Assembly (NCBI RefSeq): GCF_932526225.1 | Contig: NC_064036.1 | Span: forward strand, 14,689,181-14,753,180 | DNA: 64,000 nt | Source: Nematostella vectensis | Lineage: Eukaryota > Cnidaria > Anthozoa > Actiniaria > Edwardsiidae | Direction of reading: 5' to 3' | In this document: positions 24,701 through 29,844 of the stretch, one piece after another | How positions within the stretch are numbered: position 1 is the stretch's first letter | Layout of the letters: every line of letters begins with the position of its first letter | Translations under genes and position numbers: made by a program | Notes under the pieces: generated by a model | Told to the model about the DNA's origin: nothing | Seen by the model: the letters and a program-made list of their open reading frames with translations, nothing else | Databases searched by the model: none

Positions 24701-26836
24701 TGCTTTCATAGCACCTAGCCAAGCTTACGTGTACTTTACCTCGCATACAGTTAAAGCTCTATAAACAATTATTGGATATTAATAACACAATGTCATCTAT
24801 TCTTATATTCCAGTCTTCCGATTTCTTCTTCGATAATCCTAAAGAAGCGAACGAGAAGGGATTCACCTTTGATCCTATGAAGGTAAAGGTCACACTGTAT
24901 ATTGGTTTAAAAGCCATTATTTTAGTTAGTAGAGGGAATTGGTTTGAAAGCGCGGCGAACTTAAAAGAAACATGTTATTGTTTCCTTATATCCGAGTTAT
25001 CTGACCATGACCGTGCACAAGTCGAGCGTACAGTACAAGAGATTATATGGAGTAAGCGAAGAACCGTTGTTATTTGCATCAATACCGCACTTCGATCTTT
25101 AGAAAAATTTTTTTTATTGATGCAGACTCGTACAAACGCTCCGTAAAAGCTCACCGAGTTTGTTTGATAGGACTCTACTCACTATAGAATTTAAGCGCCG
25201 CTCGGCACTTTAAAAAATGTACATGGCTGTAGAAAACTAACCTTCCTAGGACTGTAGAGCTCGGGATATAATGGCGATAAAACATTCGAAGTGATAAAGA
25301 CAAAATTTAAAAGTAATTGAATAAAAATAGCAAAGTTTCAAATAAATCAATAAACGATTTGTGCCCATATGTCCATAGGTTTTCTTGTACTGTACGCTTG
25401 GTTTATTCACGTTCGTGATCACGTGACAGGGTTGTTCAACATCAGAGAGCGCCTATTGTTTATGTCCTTTGAAGTTCGCCGGGTTTCCTAACAATCTCCC
25501 TCTACTAACTATGCAATTATGTAATGTTAAGGGTCCTTACTATCCTGGTAAGTAATTAAGGTTTCCTTGAAGGACGCCAATTTTATTTAAGAGGCTACAA
25601 CGTCTGTTACGCATTCAGCTTGCGCGGGAAATTTTAAGTTTTCTGTGGGACAAAAAATATTATTTTACATTTACTTCTCCGTTGAATAATCCGGGCAGCC
25701 TCCAGACTGTTGTGGGTGTCTTATAGCTTTCCTGAAATAAGGGCTCGTTGAGTGAACAGTGGCCTACCGAAAACCGAGGTAGAACCTTAAACTTTTAGGC
25801 CATCATTTGTAGGGGGAAAGGTTCATTGCTAGTTCAGAGAATTTGTGATTATATAGGGGATAAGGGAAATCCAGGGACATGTTGTATAATCGTAGCTCTT
25901 ACTAACTCTGTGGCGCGTATCTAGGGGTGAGAACAGAGGGAGCGCGCACTTCCTTGTTCCTGTACTGTAACTGTGCACTGCAATTTTTGTCTACGCTCTT
26001 CTGCTTGCTAACGTAGGAGTGTTCTTGTGTAGGCTGGTGTTGATATCGGCGTCAAGCGAGATGTCGTCTGCAAGTGGCTCCCACCTCCTGGCCACGACGT
26101 AAGTTCTACATCATTTCTATATGATTCCACCAAATCTCTACGTACACCTTCAAGTGTCTTTGAATCAGCTTTCTGCCAAGTAAAACACTCTTTAGCCACA
26201 AACTAGTTGTCTCGAATGTGTTTTAAAATATTCACTGTTAACAGTTGTGGTATCACCAAAATACTCGTAGCGACATGCGTGAAAACTGCGTCCCTAGATA
26301 AAAATACTTATCAGTGAAAAAGTATTTTGCGTCAGTTCTATGTAAGTTAAATGAAGCGTCACCCTTTTACCTTTCAGCCGAACGAGCCGGTAAACACCAG
26401 TACAATGGTAAGTGCGTTTTTTACTTAAAAATTGTTTCCATGGATACAAAATTTCGAGCTCAAAATGTCAGTTTCATGCGTTAAGCATGCGGCCTTAAAC
26501 CAAGGCCGTATTTCCCCATTCGTCACAGCGAACGCATAGCAATTTTAAAAGAAGCTGCGTGCGGTGACAGAGTGCCTTTGACGTAATCGGACGCTTTCCA
26601 TATAAATAAGGGGTCCGTGTAACTTGGGCGGGAAGGCGAGGCTTTGACCGGCCCACCTGCTCCGTGTTATTCTTCTGACGACTTATCCATAAATTTTGCA
26701 GCTAACAGTGAAGGCTGATGTCACAACCCAATACAAGATTCTACTTAAAGGCCTCATTACAACAGACCCAAGTGCTGCGCATGCGCAGCTAGAAGCCGCT
26801 GACAAACAGAGTGGTACCGCTGACTCGAAGTCGTAG
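3602..26836 (+). CDS. CFAP74: CFAP74-like ciliary protein, 3' 28 exons (5' end outside the window)
   Basis: I reconstruct 28 exons from splice sites and reading phase: 3602-3720, 4244-4310, 5076-5165, 6118-6241, 6582-6631, 6704-6803, 7279-7481, 10703-10825, 11168-11289, 12048-12176, 12627-12714, 13154-13327, 14024-14116, 14435-14752, 14994-15149, 17634-17776, 18587-18712, 20618-20783, 21514-21633, 22293-22448, 22621-22762, 22957-23111, 23526-23652, 24208-24332, 24814-24882, 26033-26098, 26378-26407, 26702-26836. All phases join and the total is 3516 nt (1171 codons plus TAG). Repeated starts such as VDFGSQVVGETRKK, LDFGFCTVYESVRHTVTLTN, ADFGNVSIGRSELKTVTIQN and LDLGDALVNDTVTTTFK are typical of ASH/MSP-like beta-sandwich domains. 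Their order, with LDPLGPFQMLNALR and FELTCKSGIGREF stretches, matches what I know of CFAP74 (KIAA1751), a protein of the axonemal central apparatus. Family identity is from memory of conserved stretches; exon structure is read from the sequence. Exons 10 and 19 use the rarer AAG acceptor. Confidence 0.85.
3748..3926. mobile_element. Foldback/MITE-like element, copy 1
   Basis: This is an imperfect palindrome of about 175 bp in the intron after exon 1. The outer arms are CCATTCCAGCTATAA and its near complement ATAGCTGGAATGG. The inner arms are ACCTACCTCAACTACC and GGTAGTTGAGGTAGGT. A diverged second copy lies at 23966-24107. There is no coding capacity. The family is not recognised. Confidence 0.7.
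4244..4310 (+). CDS. CFAP74: CFAP74 exon 2
   Basis: The acceptor is ATTTCCAG and the donor ATG/GTAAGT. It encodes FDPPGVMSAGL and ends FSVTFNPM, the FxPxG plus VxFxPM pattern of an ASH domain. Its last 15 nt and donor are the seed of the tandem array that follows. Confidence 0.85.
4296..4735. repeat. 42-bp array made of copies of the exon 2 donor junction
   Basis: About ten copies of a unit of roughly 42 bp are present, the first being the end of exon 2 itself. Each copy carries TTTTAATCCTATG followed by a donor-like hexamer (GTAAGT, GTAAGG, GTGAGT, GCAAGT or GTAGGC), then a spacer with ACGGGCTCTAGGATA. The exon end plus 5' splice site has therefore been tandemly multiplied. A minus-strand open frame across the array is only a repeat artefact. 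Confidence 0.92.
5076..5165 (+). CDS. CFAP74: CFAP74 exon 3
   Basis: The acceptor is TTTTTTTCTCAG and the donor CAG/GTAGGT; phase is 0 to 0. It encodes LNENLEGQIDFLAQTGPF and ends in a PIKCMTKKCQ strand typical of the close of an ASH module. Confidence 0.85.
5890..6117. repeat. Two decayed copies of the exon 4 acceptor and exon start
   Basis: Just upstream of exon 4 are two degraded tandem copies, with a spacing of about 105-115 bp, of its acceptor and first 35 nt. One begins near 5897 (CCCTCAGTTAGCTACTAG) and one near 5990 (GTTGCTCTCAGTTGCCATTT). Both keep forms of GTAGAAGTGGATTTCGGGAG but carry stops and no matching donor, so I treat them as pseudo-exon fragments. Confidence 0.75.
6118..6241 (+). 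CDS. CFAP74: CFAP74 exon 4
   Basis: The acceptor is TTGCTCTCAG and the donor G/GTAACC; phase is 0 to 1. It encodes VEVDFGSQVVGETRKKVVVL followed by TNSG, a clear ASH-like domain start. Two decayed copies of its 5' end lie just upstream. Confidence 0.9.
6582..6631 (+). CDS. CFAP74: CFAP74 exon 5 (short)
   Basis: The acceptor is CTTTTTCAG. The donor ATG/GTATTA is weak. It encodes LDRSDVTSELSSIGGM and keeps phase 1 to 0. It is supported mainly by phase continuity with its neighbours. Confidence 0.6.
6704..6803 (+). CDS. CFAP74: CFAP74 exon 6 (acidic linker)
   Basis: The acceptor is TGATCCAG and the donor ATAG/GTGGGC; phase is 0 to 1. It encodes a Glu/Asp/Pro-rich stretch (TNPDETEGEAAEQPSDGP), probably a disordered linker between ASH modules. 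Confidence 0.7.
7279..7481 (+). CDS. CFAP74: CFAP74 exon 7 (acidic linker into the next ASH module)
   Basis: The acceptor is TATAATCTAG and the donor AAG/GTAAGC. It continues the acidic linker (DQQEEAEAQPDESGP) and ends VTVMEGLRVGK, leading into the beta-rich stretch of exon 8. Phase is 1 to 0. Confidence 0.8.
7660..10570. repeat. 77-bp minisatellite array in intron 7
   Basis: About 37 tandem copies of a unit of roughly 77 bp contain CTTACTATTTCTAGCTTGCA, an AAAATCGCCGGAAGGTT stretch and GCATCTAAGCTCGCCTG. The CTTACTATTTCTAG and TTGCACAG parts resemble a branch site, pyrimidine tract and acceptor. The block near 8400-8960 reappears diverged near 9400-9900, so blocks have been duplicated. Short open frames on both strands are by-products of the repeat. 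Confidence 0.93.
10703..10825 (+). CDS. CFAP74: CFAP74 exon 8
   Basis: The acceptor is GTCATGCAG and the donor CCG/GTAAGA; phase is 0 to 0. It encodes IAPFSTVQLEVVFAPVKSG and ends FEISFSDPLSPP, the second half of an ASH-type sandwich (VxFxP...F.I.F.DP). Confidence 0.88.
11168..11289 (+). CDS. CFAP74: CFAP74 exon 9
   Basis: The acceptor is GATATCTAG and the donor CAG/GTACAT. It encodes GNGIDVPVWVERELVDLKIC and then MYDRLYQDAILVHNR, one of the most recognisable conserved stretches of the family. Phase is 0 to 2. Confidence 0.9.
11457..11990. repeat. Pyrimidine-rich tandem repeat (about 160 bp, three copies) in intron 9
   Basis: Three diverged copies start near 11459, 11620 and 11781, each opening with ACAAACCCT(C/G)(A/G)CCCTT. 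They continue through TTCTTACTCAA and ACCATAGCC-like motifs. They form a C/T-rich block just upstream of the exon 10 acceptor. Open frames in it are composition artefacts. Confidence 0.75.
12048..12176 (+). CDS. CFAP74: CFAP74 exon 10
   Basis: It uses an uncommon acceptor, TTTCTACTAAG. The donor is AAG/GTATAT. It encodes LRLKFEVCKELRNHLELLPK and ends with FSAQLKFLPR, a conserved block of CFAP74. The phase (2 to 2) fits both neighbours. Confidence 0.88.
12627..12714 (+). CDS. CFAP74: CFAP74 exon 11
   Basis: The acceptor is CCTTGCAG and the donor CAG/GTAGGT. It encodes LEDCKEYFDPETGVLDAPM followed by VIRVADQ, a conserved run. Phase is 2 to 0. Confidence 0.9.
13015..13153. repeat. Decayed copies of the exon 12 acceptor region
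   Basis: Two degraded tandem copies, about 62 bp apart, precede exon 12. One has ATCTACACCCGACCTGTGCC near 13020 and one has AACTACTCGGCCTGTGTC near 13083. The true junction reads ATCTAGACTCGACCTGTGCC. Shared spacer TTACAAACAT / ATACAAACAT supports common descent. Confidence 0.7.
13154..13327 (+). CDS. CFAP74: CFAP74 exon 12
   Basis: The acceptor is GAATATCTAG and the donor GAC/GTAAGT; phase is 0 to 0. It encodes VKELDFGFCTVYESVRHTVT and LTNKS, the clearest ASH-domain opening in the gene. Both of its splice junctions have decayed copies in the flanking introns. Confidence 0.92.
13366..13830. repeat. Decayed copies of the exon 12 donor junction
   Basis: The exon 12 end and 5' splice site (CTTCTGCGGCGTGCCAGAC/GTAAGT) reappear downstream. 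A near-perfect copy with an intact donor lies at 13621-13660, and weaker ones near 13370, 13503 and 13797. The intervening ACTGAGATCAAAAAGT motif also occurs three times. Confidence 0.78.
14024..14116 (+). CDS. CFAP74: CFAP74 exon 13
   Basis: The acceptor is TTTCTTCTAG and the donor AAG/GTGTGT; phase is 0 to 0. It encodes VDVQPNDGFGTLLPLESLDV and DIIFNAKKAK, which closes the ASH module begun in exon 12. Confidence 0.9.
14291..14406. mobile_element. Foldback/MITE-like element of a second type
   Basis: An inverted-repeat unit of about 115 bp in intron 13. The left arm is GCTTGCAGGCGGTATTCGGTG and the right arm CACCGAGTACCGCCTGCAAGC. There is no coding capacity, and it is unrelated in sequence to the elements at 3748 and 23966. 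Confidence 0.6.
14435..14752 (+). CDS. CFAP74: CFAP74 exon 14 (longest exon, 106 codons)
   Basis: The acceptor is CATCTTGCAG and the donor CAG/GTGAGA; phase is 0 to 0. It encodes EYTFELTCKSGIGREFKLPC, then VGVLPPLEFSHSVVEMKAT, where a new ASH-like module begins, and ends in TVSPAVGTVNPGQ. It is well conserved with the family. Confidence 0.92.
14895..14993. repeat. 24-bp repeat running into the exon 15 acceptor
   Basis: Four to five copies of a 24-bp unit (TATGCTCATTTCTAAGTGG type) run up to the real acceptor TTATTTCTCCTTAG. Each copy has a pyrimidine run ending in AAG, so each resembles a weak acceptor. Confidence 0.75.
14994..15149 (+). CDS. CFAP74: CFAP74 exon 15 (Lys/Glu-rich)
   Basis: The acceptor is TTTCTCCTTAG; the first donor is CAG/GTAACT at 15150. 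It encodes CIIHVTFTPVLDPDEVRKEA and a charged helix (KILEREAEAERKRKEAAS), ending in TQESPSTQ. These last codons are the first unit of the following 36-bp array. The next exon joins in phase 0, as it also would from any later copy of the donor. Confidence 0.85.
15120..17396. repeat. 36-bp array: about 62 in-frame copies of the exon 15 donor
   Basis: Roughly 62 tandem 36-bp units are present, each containing CAGGTAACTAGTG, a good 5' splice site (CAG/GTAACT). Read through in the exon 15 frame, a unit encodes TQESRSSQVTSA-like dodecapeptides. The frame stays open for about 21 units, to a TAG at 15903 made by CAG to TAG. It then reopens until a 1-bp loss near 16465 shifts the frame, and stops at 17396. 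Unlike a conserved coding repeat it carries a stop and a frameshift, so most of it is probably intron. Each early unit is nevertheless a usable in-frame alternative donor. The minus-strand open frames are artefacts. Confidence 0.93.
17634..17776 (+). CDS. CFAP74: CFAP74 exon 16 (Lys-rich)
   Basis: The acceptor is TTTTTCTCTCAG and the donor GAAGG/GTGAGT. It encodes a basic low-complexity segment (KKKGGKSGGKSAKVSPKP) and ends KLLTVDEIKEG. Phase is 0 to 2. Decayed copies of its 3' end follow in the intron. Confidence 0.85.
17740..18115. repeat. Decayed copies of the exon 16 donor junction
   Basis: After the true end (GAAATCAAGGAAGG/GTGAGT) there are four diverged tandem copies at about 75-100-bp spacing: near 17865 (GATATCAAAGAAGTTGAGTT), 17938 (AATATCAAGAAAGGGTGAGT), 18012 (GATATCAAGAAAGTGTGATT) and 18088 (GATATCAAGGAAGGGTCAGT). 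Each also keeps AGAGCAT- or CAGAGCG-like exon sequence upstream. Confidence 0.82.
18587..18712 (+). CDS. CFAP74: CFAP74 exon 17
   Basis: The acceptor is ATGCTTATAG and the donor CAG/GTAACA. It encodes HLSLLRSFTNSFNRYTIPCF and VAPGRCSAPGTLTC. The stretch FxIPCxVA is typical of CFAP74 before its C-terminal ASH module. Phase is 2 to 2. Confidence 0.88.
18713..20390. repeat. 41-bp minisatellite array starting exactly at the exon 17 donor
   Basis: About 40 tandem copies of a 41-bp unit (GTAACCACAAACAAACAACA plus GCCGGACGCCTACCCAAGCC) are present. The first unit is the intron start itself, where GTAACAACACACACTAGCCGG aligns to the unit start. Variants have ATAACC or GTAGCC at the donor-like position. 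Confidence 0.93.
20618..20783 (+). CDS. CFAP74: CFAP74 exon 18
   Basis: The acceptor is TCTCCATAG. The donor CAC/GTATCC was chosen because exon 19 then continues conserved sequence. It encodes NTLYLDVRCPTVQSSVVVMS and VADFGNVSIGRSELKTVTIQ, an ASH domain start. Phase is 2 to 0. Confidence 0.85.
21514..21633 (+). CDS. CFAP74: CFAP74 exon 19
   Basis: The acceptor GACTTGCCTAAG is the uncommon AAG type; the donor is GAG/GTGAAC. It encodes LSASLLDPLGPFQMLNALRV, a hallmark stretch of the family, and ends FGPCAPSE. An upstream stop in this frame (21463) excludes a longer exon. Phase is 0 to 0. Confidence 0.8.
22293..22448 (+). CDS. CFAP74: CFAP74 exon 20
   Basis: The acceptor is CCTTTCTGTAG and the donor AAG/GTGAGC; phase is 0 to 0. 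It encodes KNTLYIRLKGKGVTPVISLS, closing one ASH module, and GGVLDLGDALVNDTVTTTFK, opening the next. Confidence 0.9.
22621..22762 (+). CDS. CFAP74: CFAP74 exon 21
   Basis: The acceptor is TTGTGTTTAG and the donor G/GTATGT; phase is 0 to 1. It encodes NTSELSISYNLKLDSLSPLR and HVVG at the end, continuing the ASH module of exon 20 (NTS follows TTTFKMS). Confidence 0.88.
22957..23111 (+). CDS. CFAP74: CFAP74 exon 22
   Basis: The acceptor is GTGGTTACAG and the donor GGG/GTAAGC; phase is 1 to 0. It encodes VPAQGTIGAGETKEITVTFT plus PDHPSEHYADEM, the standard P..G.I..G....I.VTF.PD.PS..Y.D signature of ASH/HYDIN-like modules. Confidence 0.93.
23526..23652 (+). CDS. CFAP74: CFAP74 exon 23
   Basis: The acceptor is TTTACTTCAG and the donor G/GTGAGA; phase is 0 to 1. 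It encodes AHTVKLIGRAWPHIVYVRGW, which closes the module, and an acidic tail (DGDEQEDE). Confidence 0.88.
23966..24107. mobile_element. Foldback/MITE-like element, copy 2
   Basis: A second, shorter copy of the element at 3748. The arms are CACTCCAGCTATAA and TTATAGCTAGAATGG, with inner arms AACCTACCTCAACTA and TAGTTGAGGTAGGTT around a GCGCGC-rich loop. Confidence 0.7.
24208..24332 (+). CDS. CFAP74: CFAP74 exon 24
   Basis: The acceptor is CTGTTTTCAG and the donor AAG/GTAAAC; phase is 1 to 0. It encodes QKTVLLTFKSYSTPEGFLAA and ERILEIGSIRSS, again an ASH-like start. Confidence 0.88.
24814..24882 (+). CDS. CFAP74: CFAP74 exon 25
   Basis: The acceptor is ATATTCCAG and the donor AAG/GTAAAG; phase is 0 to 0. 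It encodes SSDFFFDNPKEANEKGFTFD followed by PMK. Confidence 0.88.
24883..26032. other. Intron 25, no further feature
   Basis: This stretch of AT-rich intron holds no tandem array, no coding exon I can support and no recognisable mobile element. An open frame runs from exon 25 into the intron to 25146 but shows no conserved pattern. Confidence 0.6.
26033..26098 (+). CDS. CFAP74: CFAP74 exon 26
   Basis: The acceptor is CTTGTGTAG and the donor GAC/GTAAGT; phase is 0 to 0. It encodes GVDIGVKRDVVCKWLPPPGH, part of the final beta-sandwich of the protein. Confidence 0.85.
26378..26407 (+). CDS. CFAP74: CFAP74 exon 27 (30 nt)
   Basis: This small exon has acceptor CCTTTCAG and donor ATG/GTAAGT. It encodes PNEPVNTSTM and keeps phase 0 on both sides. 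Confidence 0.75.
26702..26836 (+). CDS. CFAP74: CFAP74 terminal exon with stop
   Basis: The acceptor is AATTTTGCAG. It encodes LTVKADVTTQYKILLKGLIT (the last ASH strand, 'VLLKG.I') and a short polar tail ending ADSKS, then TAG at 26834-26836. I could not fix the polyadenylation site. Confidence 0.88.
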   Translation, partial: LTVKADVTTQYKILLKGLITTDPSAAHAQLEAADKQSGTADSKS

Positions 26837-29345
26837 TACAGAAAAAGTGCGGAGGTGTTTTCCTATTGTTTGGTTTATTTATTCGCACAATTATGCTTCG
26901 CACTTTTGCATTTTATCAAGTTTGCATTATTTTAGTGTGACAATAATTTGAGATATTATTGTAAATCTTTGCAAGCTTTAAAATATAAATTTCAAAGTAG
27001 TAATATTGGTGTTGAATTGGTGTCATGTGAAAACAGCAAGGACAAGAAATAGTCAAAGTATTTTTGTCCTTTAATCGCGCTTTTAAGAATTTCCTCAGCT
27101 CCCAGCAGTGCACATCTTGCACTGAAATGTGCAGATAATTTTGACTGATTGAAGTAAAAGCCTATATTTCACGTTCAATGAACGTCTCAAGTGTTAACAG
27201 AATACCCTAAATCATAGTCGTCGAGGTGTCCAACCTGACATCGGTTCTACAGCAAAACCTTTCTTCTTTCCATACAGGCTGGAGAAACGTATCAAAAATT
27301 GTTTAACTTTTATATAAGCTCTTTCGTGAACTATTAAGAGGTATCATGTCGCTTTTTCATTTTTCGTTCTTCGTTTGTTTTTGTTTTTGTTTCCAGTCGA
27401 TATGCTTGAGGGGGTTCGCGCCGCCTACCCACAGGCTGGCTCCCACTTAATCTTGTGCAAGTCGTTAATGACTTGATTTCACAGCTCGTAAAATGCCCAT
27501 TATGAATTTGCCGGCTTGTATTTACCTTTAATCTGAACGCTTGTGCAGGGCTTCTAAAAGAAAACAGACGATTTGTCTACTAGTACGAGAAGTTTTTTCA
27601 GTAATGTTTGACAAATTGTATAAAAATGCAGTCGAGGCTTCAGCGCGATTTTAGCCATTTGGTGGCTTCTTTTAACAGAATGGAGAACTTTCATTTTACC
27701 GGGAAAAAGACCGGGAAAAGGAGTGTTGATTCCACGCACAGGCGGCAGAAGGCCCCCTTTCGTGTTGCCCACGCGTATTACATTCGTAGGTCTCGTTTAT
27801 GGGGGTTGTAAAAAAGCCATCTGGATCAAACCAAAATCGCCCTTCTCCATAGAATTTCGTTGCCAGCCTTGGTGGTTTGGAAATGCTTGGTATTTGCCCC
27901 TACCCTTGTGGACTGAAGGAAGACGGCAGCGACCTAGAAAGAGCTGGACCAACACTTGTCACCCCCCAAATCCTTTGTTACTATTGCCATTAAATTGGAA
28001 CATAAATTACTGAAAGAAATCTCGAAGTAATCATTTGAAAGGAAAGTTTCATACTTTATTCAATCGAGTTAATGGATTATAACTCAATAGTCAAGCAAAA
28101 TTATTTAATTGAAAAGGTAAATTCCTTGTATTTTTTGTAGTAGGCAAAATGGCGGCCGATAGAGATCGTGCCTAGAAGGTGCATCGCAGTATTACCAGCA
28201 CTATTAGGCTCTCAATTCCAATACCGACGGACCGCCTTACTTGACAGTTTTGGGTGTGAAATTTTCCCGGGGCAAAGGGCGACTTAATGGTATTGAAAGG
28301 CGGAGAAAAGGCACTGTCTTTAAAAAATATATAACATGCGAAACCCCTGCAAACGCTCGGTGAGGAACGCCTATAATTAGCCAATACAGCACCCGTATTA
28401 CAAACTGCGAGAAACGCCTTATCAAGGAAAGTGCGTAATTGTTCATTTCTAATTGCGCAAACTTCCACATTACCAAGAAACATTCAAAAACGTAAAAAGG
28501 ACCGGTAGCTCTTATATGCAACAAAGGAAATAAAGCAGCAGCGAACCAACTATTTTACCCCGCCAATACTCACTTCTACTAACAGTATATCTTTTAGGTA
28601 GCCCCAGGTATAGCATTTCGCAACATGTGAACCAAAAGACAGATGCCTTGTGAGAATAACCATTGGTGTGGGCCGATGTCGTGGGTGGATTTTCATTTAA
28701 CTGGAGGGCTCAGAAAGTCGGAAAAGGCAAATTAAGATGTTCGCTCCATAAACCCGCCAAATAGTGGTATATCACCGAAAGCTATTGCTTCACCATCATT
28801 TTATTTTTACCTCTGCCAAACAGATTGTAAATTGTTCAGATTTCTCGACCGGTAGGTAAAGCTACAGTCCACAGTTTTCCACAGATTCTATTTTAAATTC
28901 TTTTTCAAAAGTCGCCTCTAAATCCTAAGCATGGTATTGAGTCTCAGTTTAGAGCAAGGGGAGATACTTGGTGTTTGTTGTCTTGTGATGTCCTATGCTT
29001 CCCTTGTAGGTTCTCGCATACAACAAGGCTATATAAGAGACTGTTTTTTGTTGTAGTTGTTGTTGTTGTTTTACTAGAACGCAAGAGGAATTAAACAAAA
29101 ACACATCCAACAGATCTCCTTCCGCTTGCTTTCTACATGTCTTAAATAATCAAATGTTTTTTTTGTGCTTGTGTCAGTTAAGAAACAGCCTTATCAACAG
29201 CTCGTCGCCGAACGTTGTTTTTGAATGCGAAATCCAGGTGCGTTATCAAGGGGGGGGGGGGGGGGTGCATAGGGCGCGAGTCTTGGGTCATTCTTTCATG
29301 TACAACAATAGGCAAGTCTTAGATTTCTTGGATGGATATCTATGA
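26837..29345. other. Intergenic region between CFAP74 and the Polinton
   Basis: No gene is supported. The region is AT-rich with scattered short open frames lacking family features. A G-homopolymer of about 17 nt lies at 29250-29267. An exon-like stretch at 29180-29237 is discussed among the rejected items. Confidence 0.6.
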
Positions 29346-29350
29346 CTGCG
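29346..29350. repeat. Left target-site duplication (CTGCG) of the Polinton
   Basis: CTGCG lies flush against the left terminus and is repeated directly after the right terminus at 46613-46617. Polintons usually make 6-bp duplications; here five bases match flush, and the sixth matches only if the terminus is shifted by one base. Confidence 0.65.
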
Positions 29351-29795
29351 AGTAGTAGGGTTTTGCCGATTCTGGGACAAGTTTTTCATCACCCCAAATT
29401 TCATTCCAAAATGGAGCAAAAGTCTCCGCACGCCTCCGCCAAGCCTCGCGACCTGCGCATACGCGAGTTTGCCCAAGACTCCTTGCACACACGTGACGAC
29501 CACGCCCACCTGTCAATCATTTTGTCAAAAACCTGTCAATCATTTTGTCACGTGACGACCACGCCCACCTGTCAATCATTTCGTCAAAAACCTGTCAATC
29601 ATTTTGTCACGTGACGACCACGCCCACCTGTCAATCATTTTGTCAAAAACCTGTCAATCATTTTGTCACGTGACGACCACGCCCACCTGTCAATCATTTT
29701 GTCAAAAACCTGTCAATCATTTTGTCACGTGATAGCCACGCCCACCTGTCAATCATTTTGTCACATGTCGCACCTAGGGGGAGCTCGGGAGGCTA
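29351..29795 (+). repeat. Left terminal inverted repeat of the Polinton
   Basis: It starts AGTAGTAGGGTTTTGCCG and matches the complement of 46167-46612. The outer 140 bp is unique sequence. The inner part is about five tandem copies of a 59-bp unit containing CACGTGACGACCACGCCC and two ACCTGTCAATCATTTTGTCA stretches. The inner edge lies within a copy of the dispersed palindromic repeat. In protein-primed replication the termini act as origins, with the terminal bases copied from a protein-linked nucleotide. Confidence 0.95.
29492..29764. repeat. 59-bp subrepeats inside the left TIR
   Basis: About five copies of a 59-bp unit, each with a CACGTG palindrome (E-box-like) and two CCTGTCAATCATTTTGTCA half-units. 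The same structure is present in the right TIR (46200-46465). Confidence 0.9.
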
Positions 29796-29804
29796 GCCTC
29801 TCGG
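29771..29804. repeat. Dispersed palindromic repeat, copy 1 (inner TIR edge)
   Basis: It contains GGGGAGCTCGGGAGGCTAGC followed by CTCTCGG, which can fold as a hairpin around GCTAGC. It is one of seven copies in the element (also 36657, 36766, 37540, 37732, 45796 and 46167). Confidence 0.8.
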
Positions 29805-29826
29805 CCTCACATCTAAAAAAGCTTTT

Positions 29827-29844
29827 GAAAAGTGGTTTAAAGAC
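29827..29844 (+). promoter_or_regulatory. Class 1 promoter box of the DNA polymerase gene
   Basis: GAAAAGTGGTTTAAAGAC precedes the polymerase ORF. The same GTGG(T/C)TTAAAGAC box stands before the RING, TFIIB-like and (partly) ankyrin, zinc-cluster and 36722 genes, about 15-25 nt upstream of the likely start. Whether it works as a TATA-like or an initiator element is inferred only from its position. Confidence 0.6.

Noticed and set aside
29180-29237. Exon-like stretch (TTGTGTCAG acceptor, ATCCAG/GTGCGT donor) encoding LRNSLINSSSPNVVFECEIQ
   Set aside because: Good splice signals but isolated; no neighbouring exon in phase and the CFAP74 gene already ends at 26836. Possibly a remnant of another gene, not enough to call.
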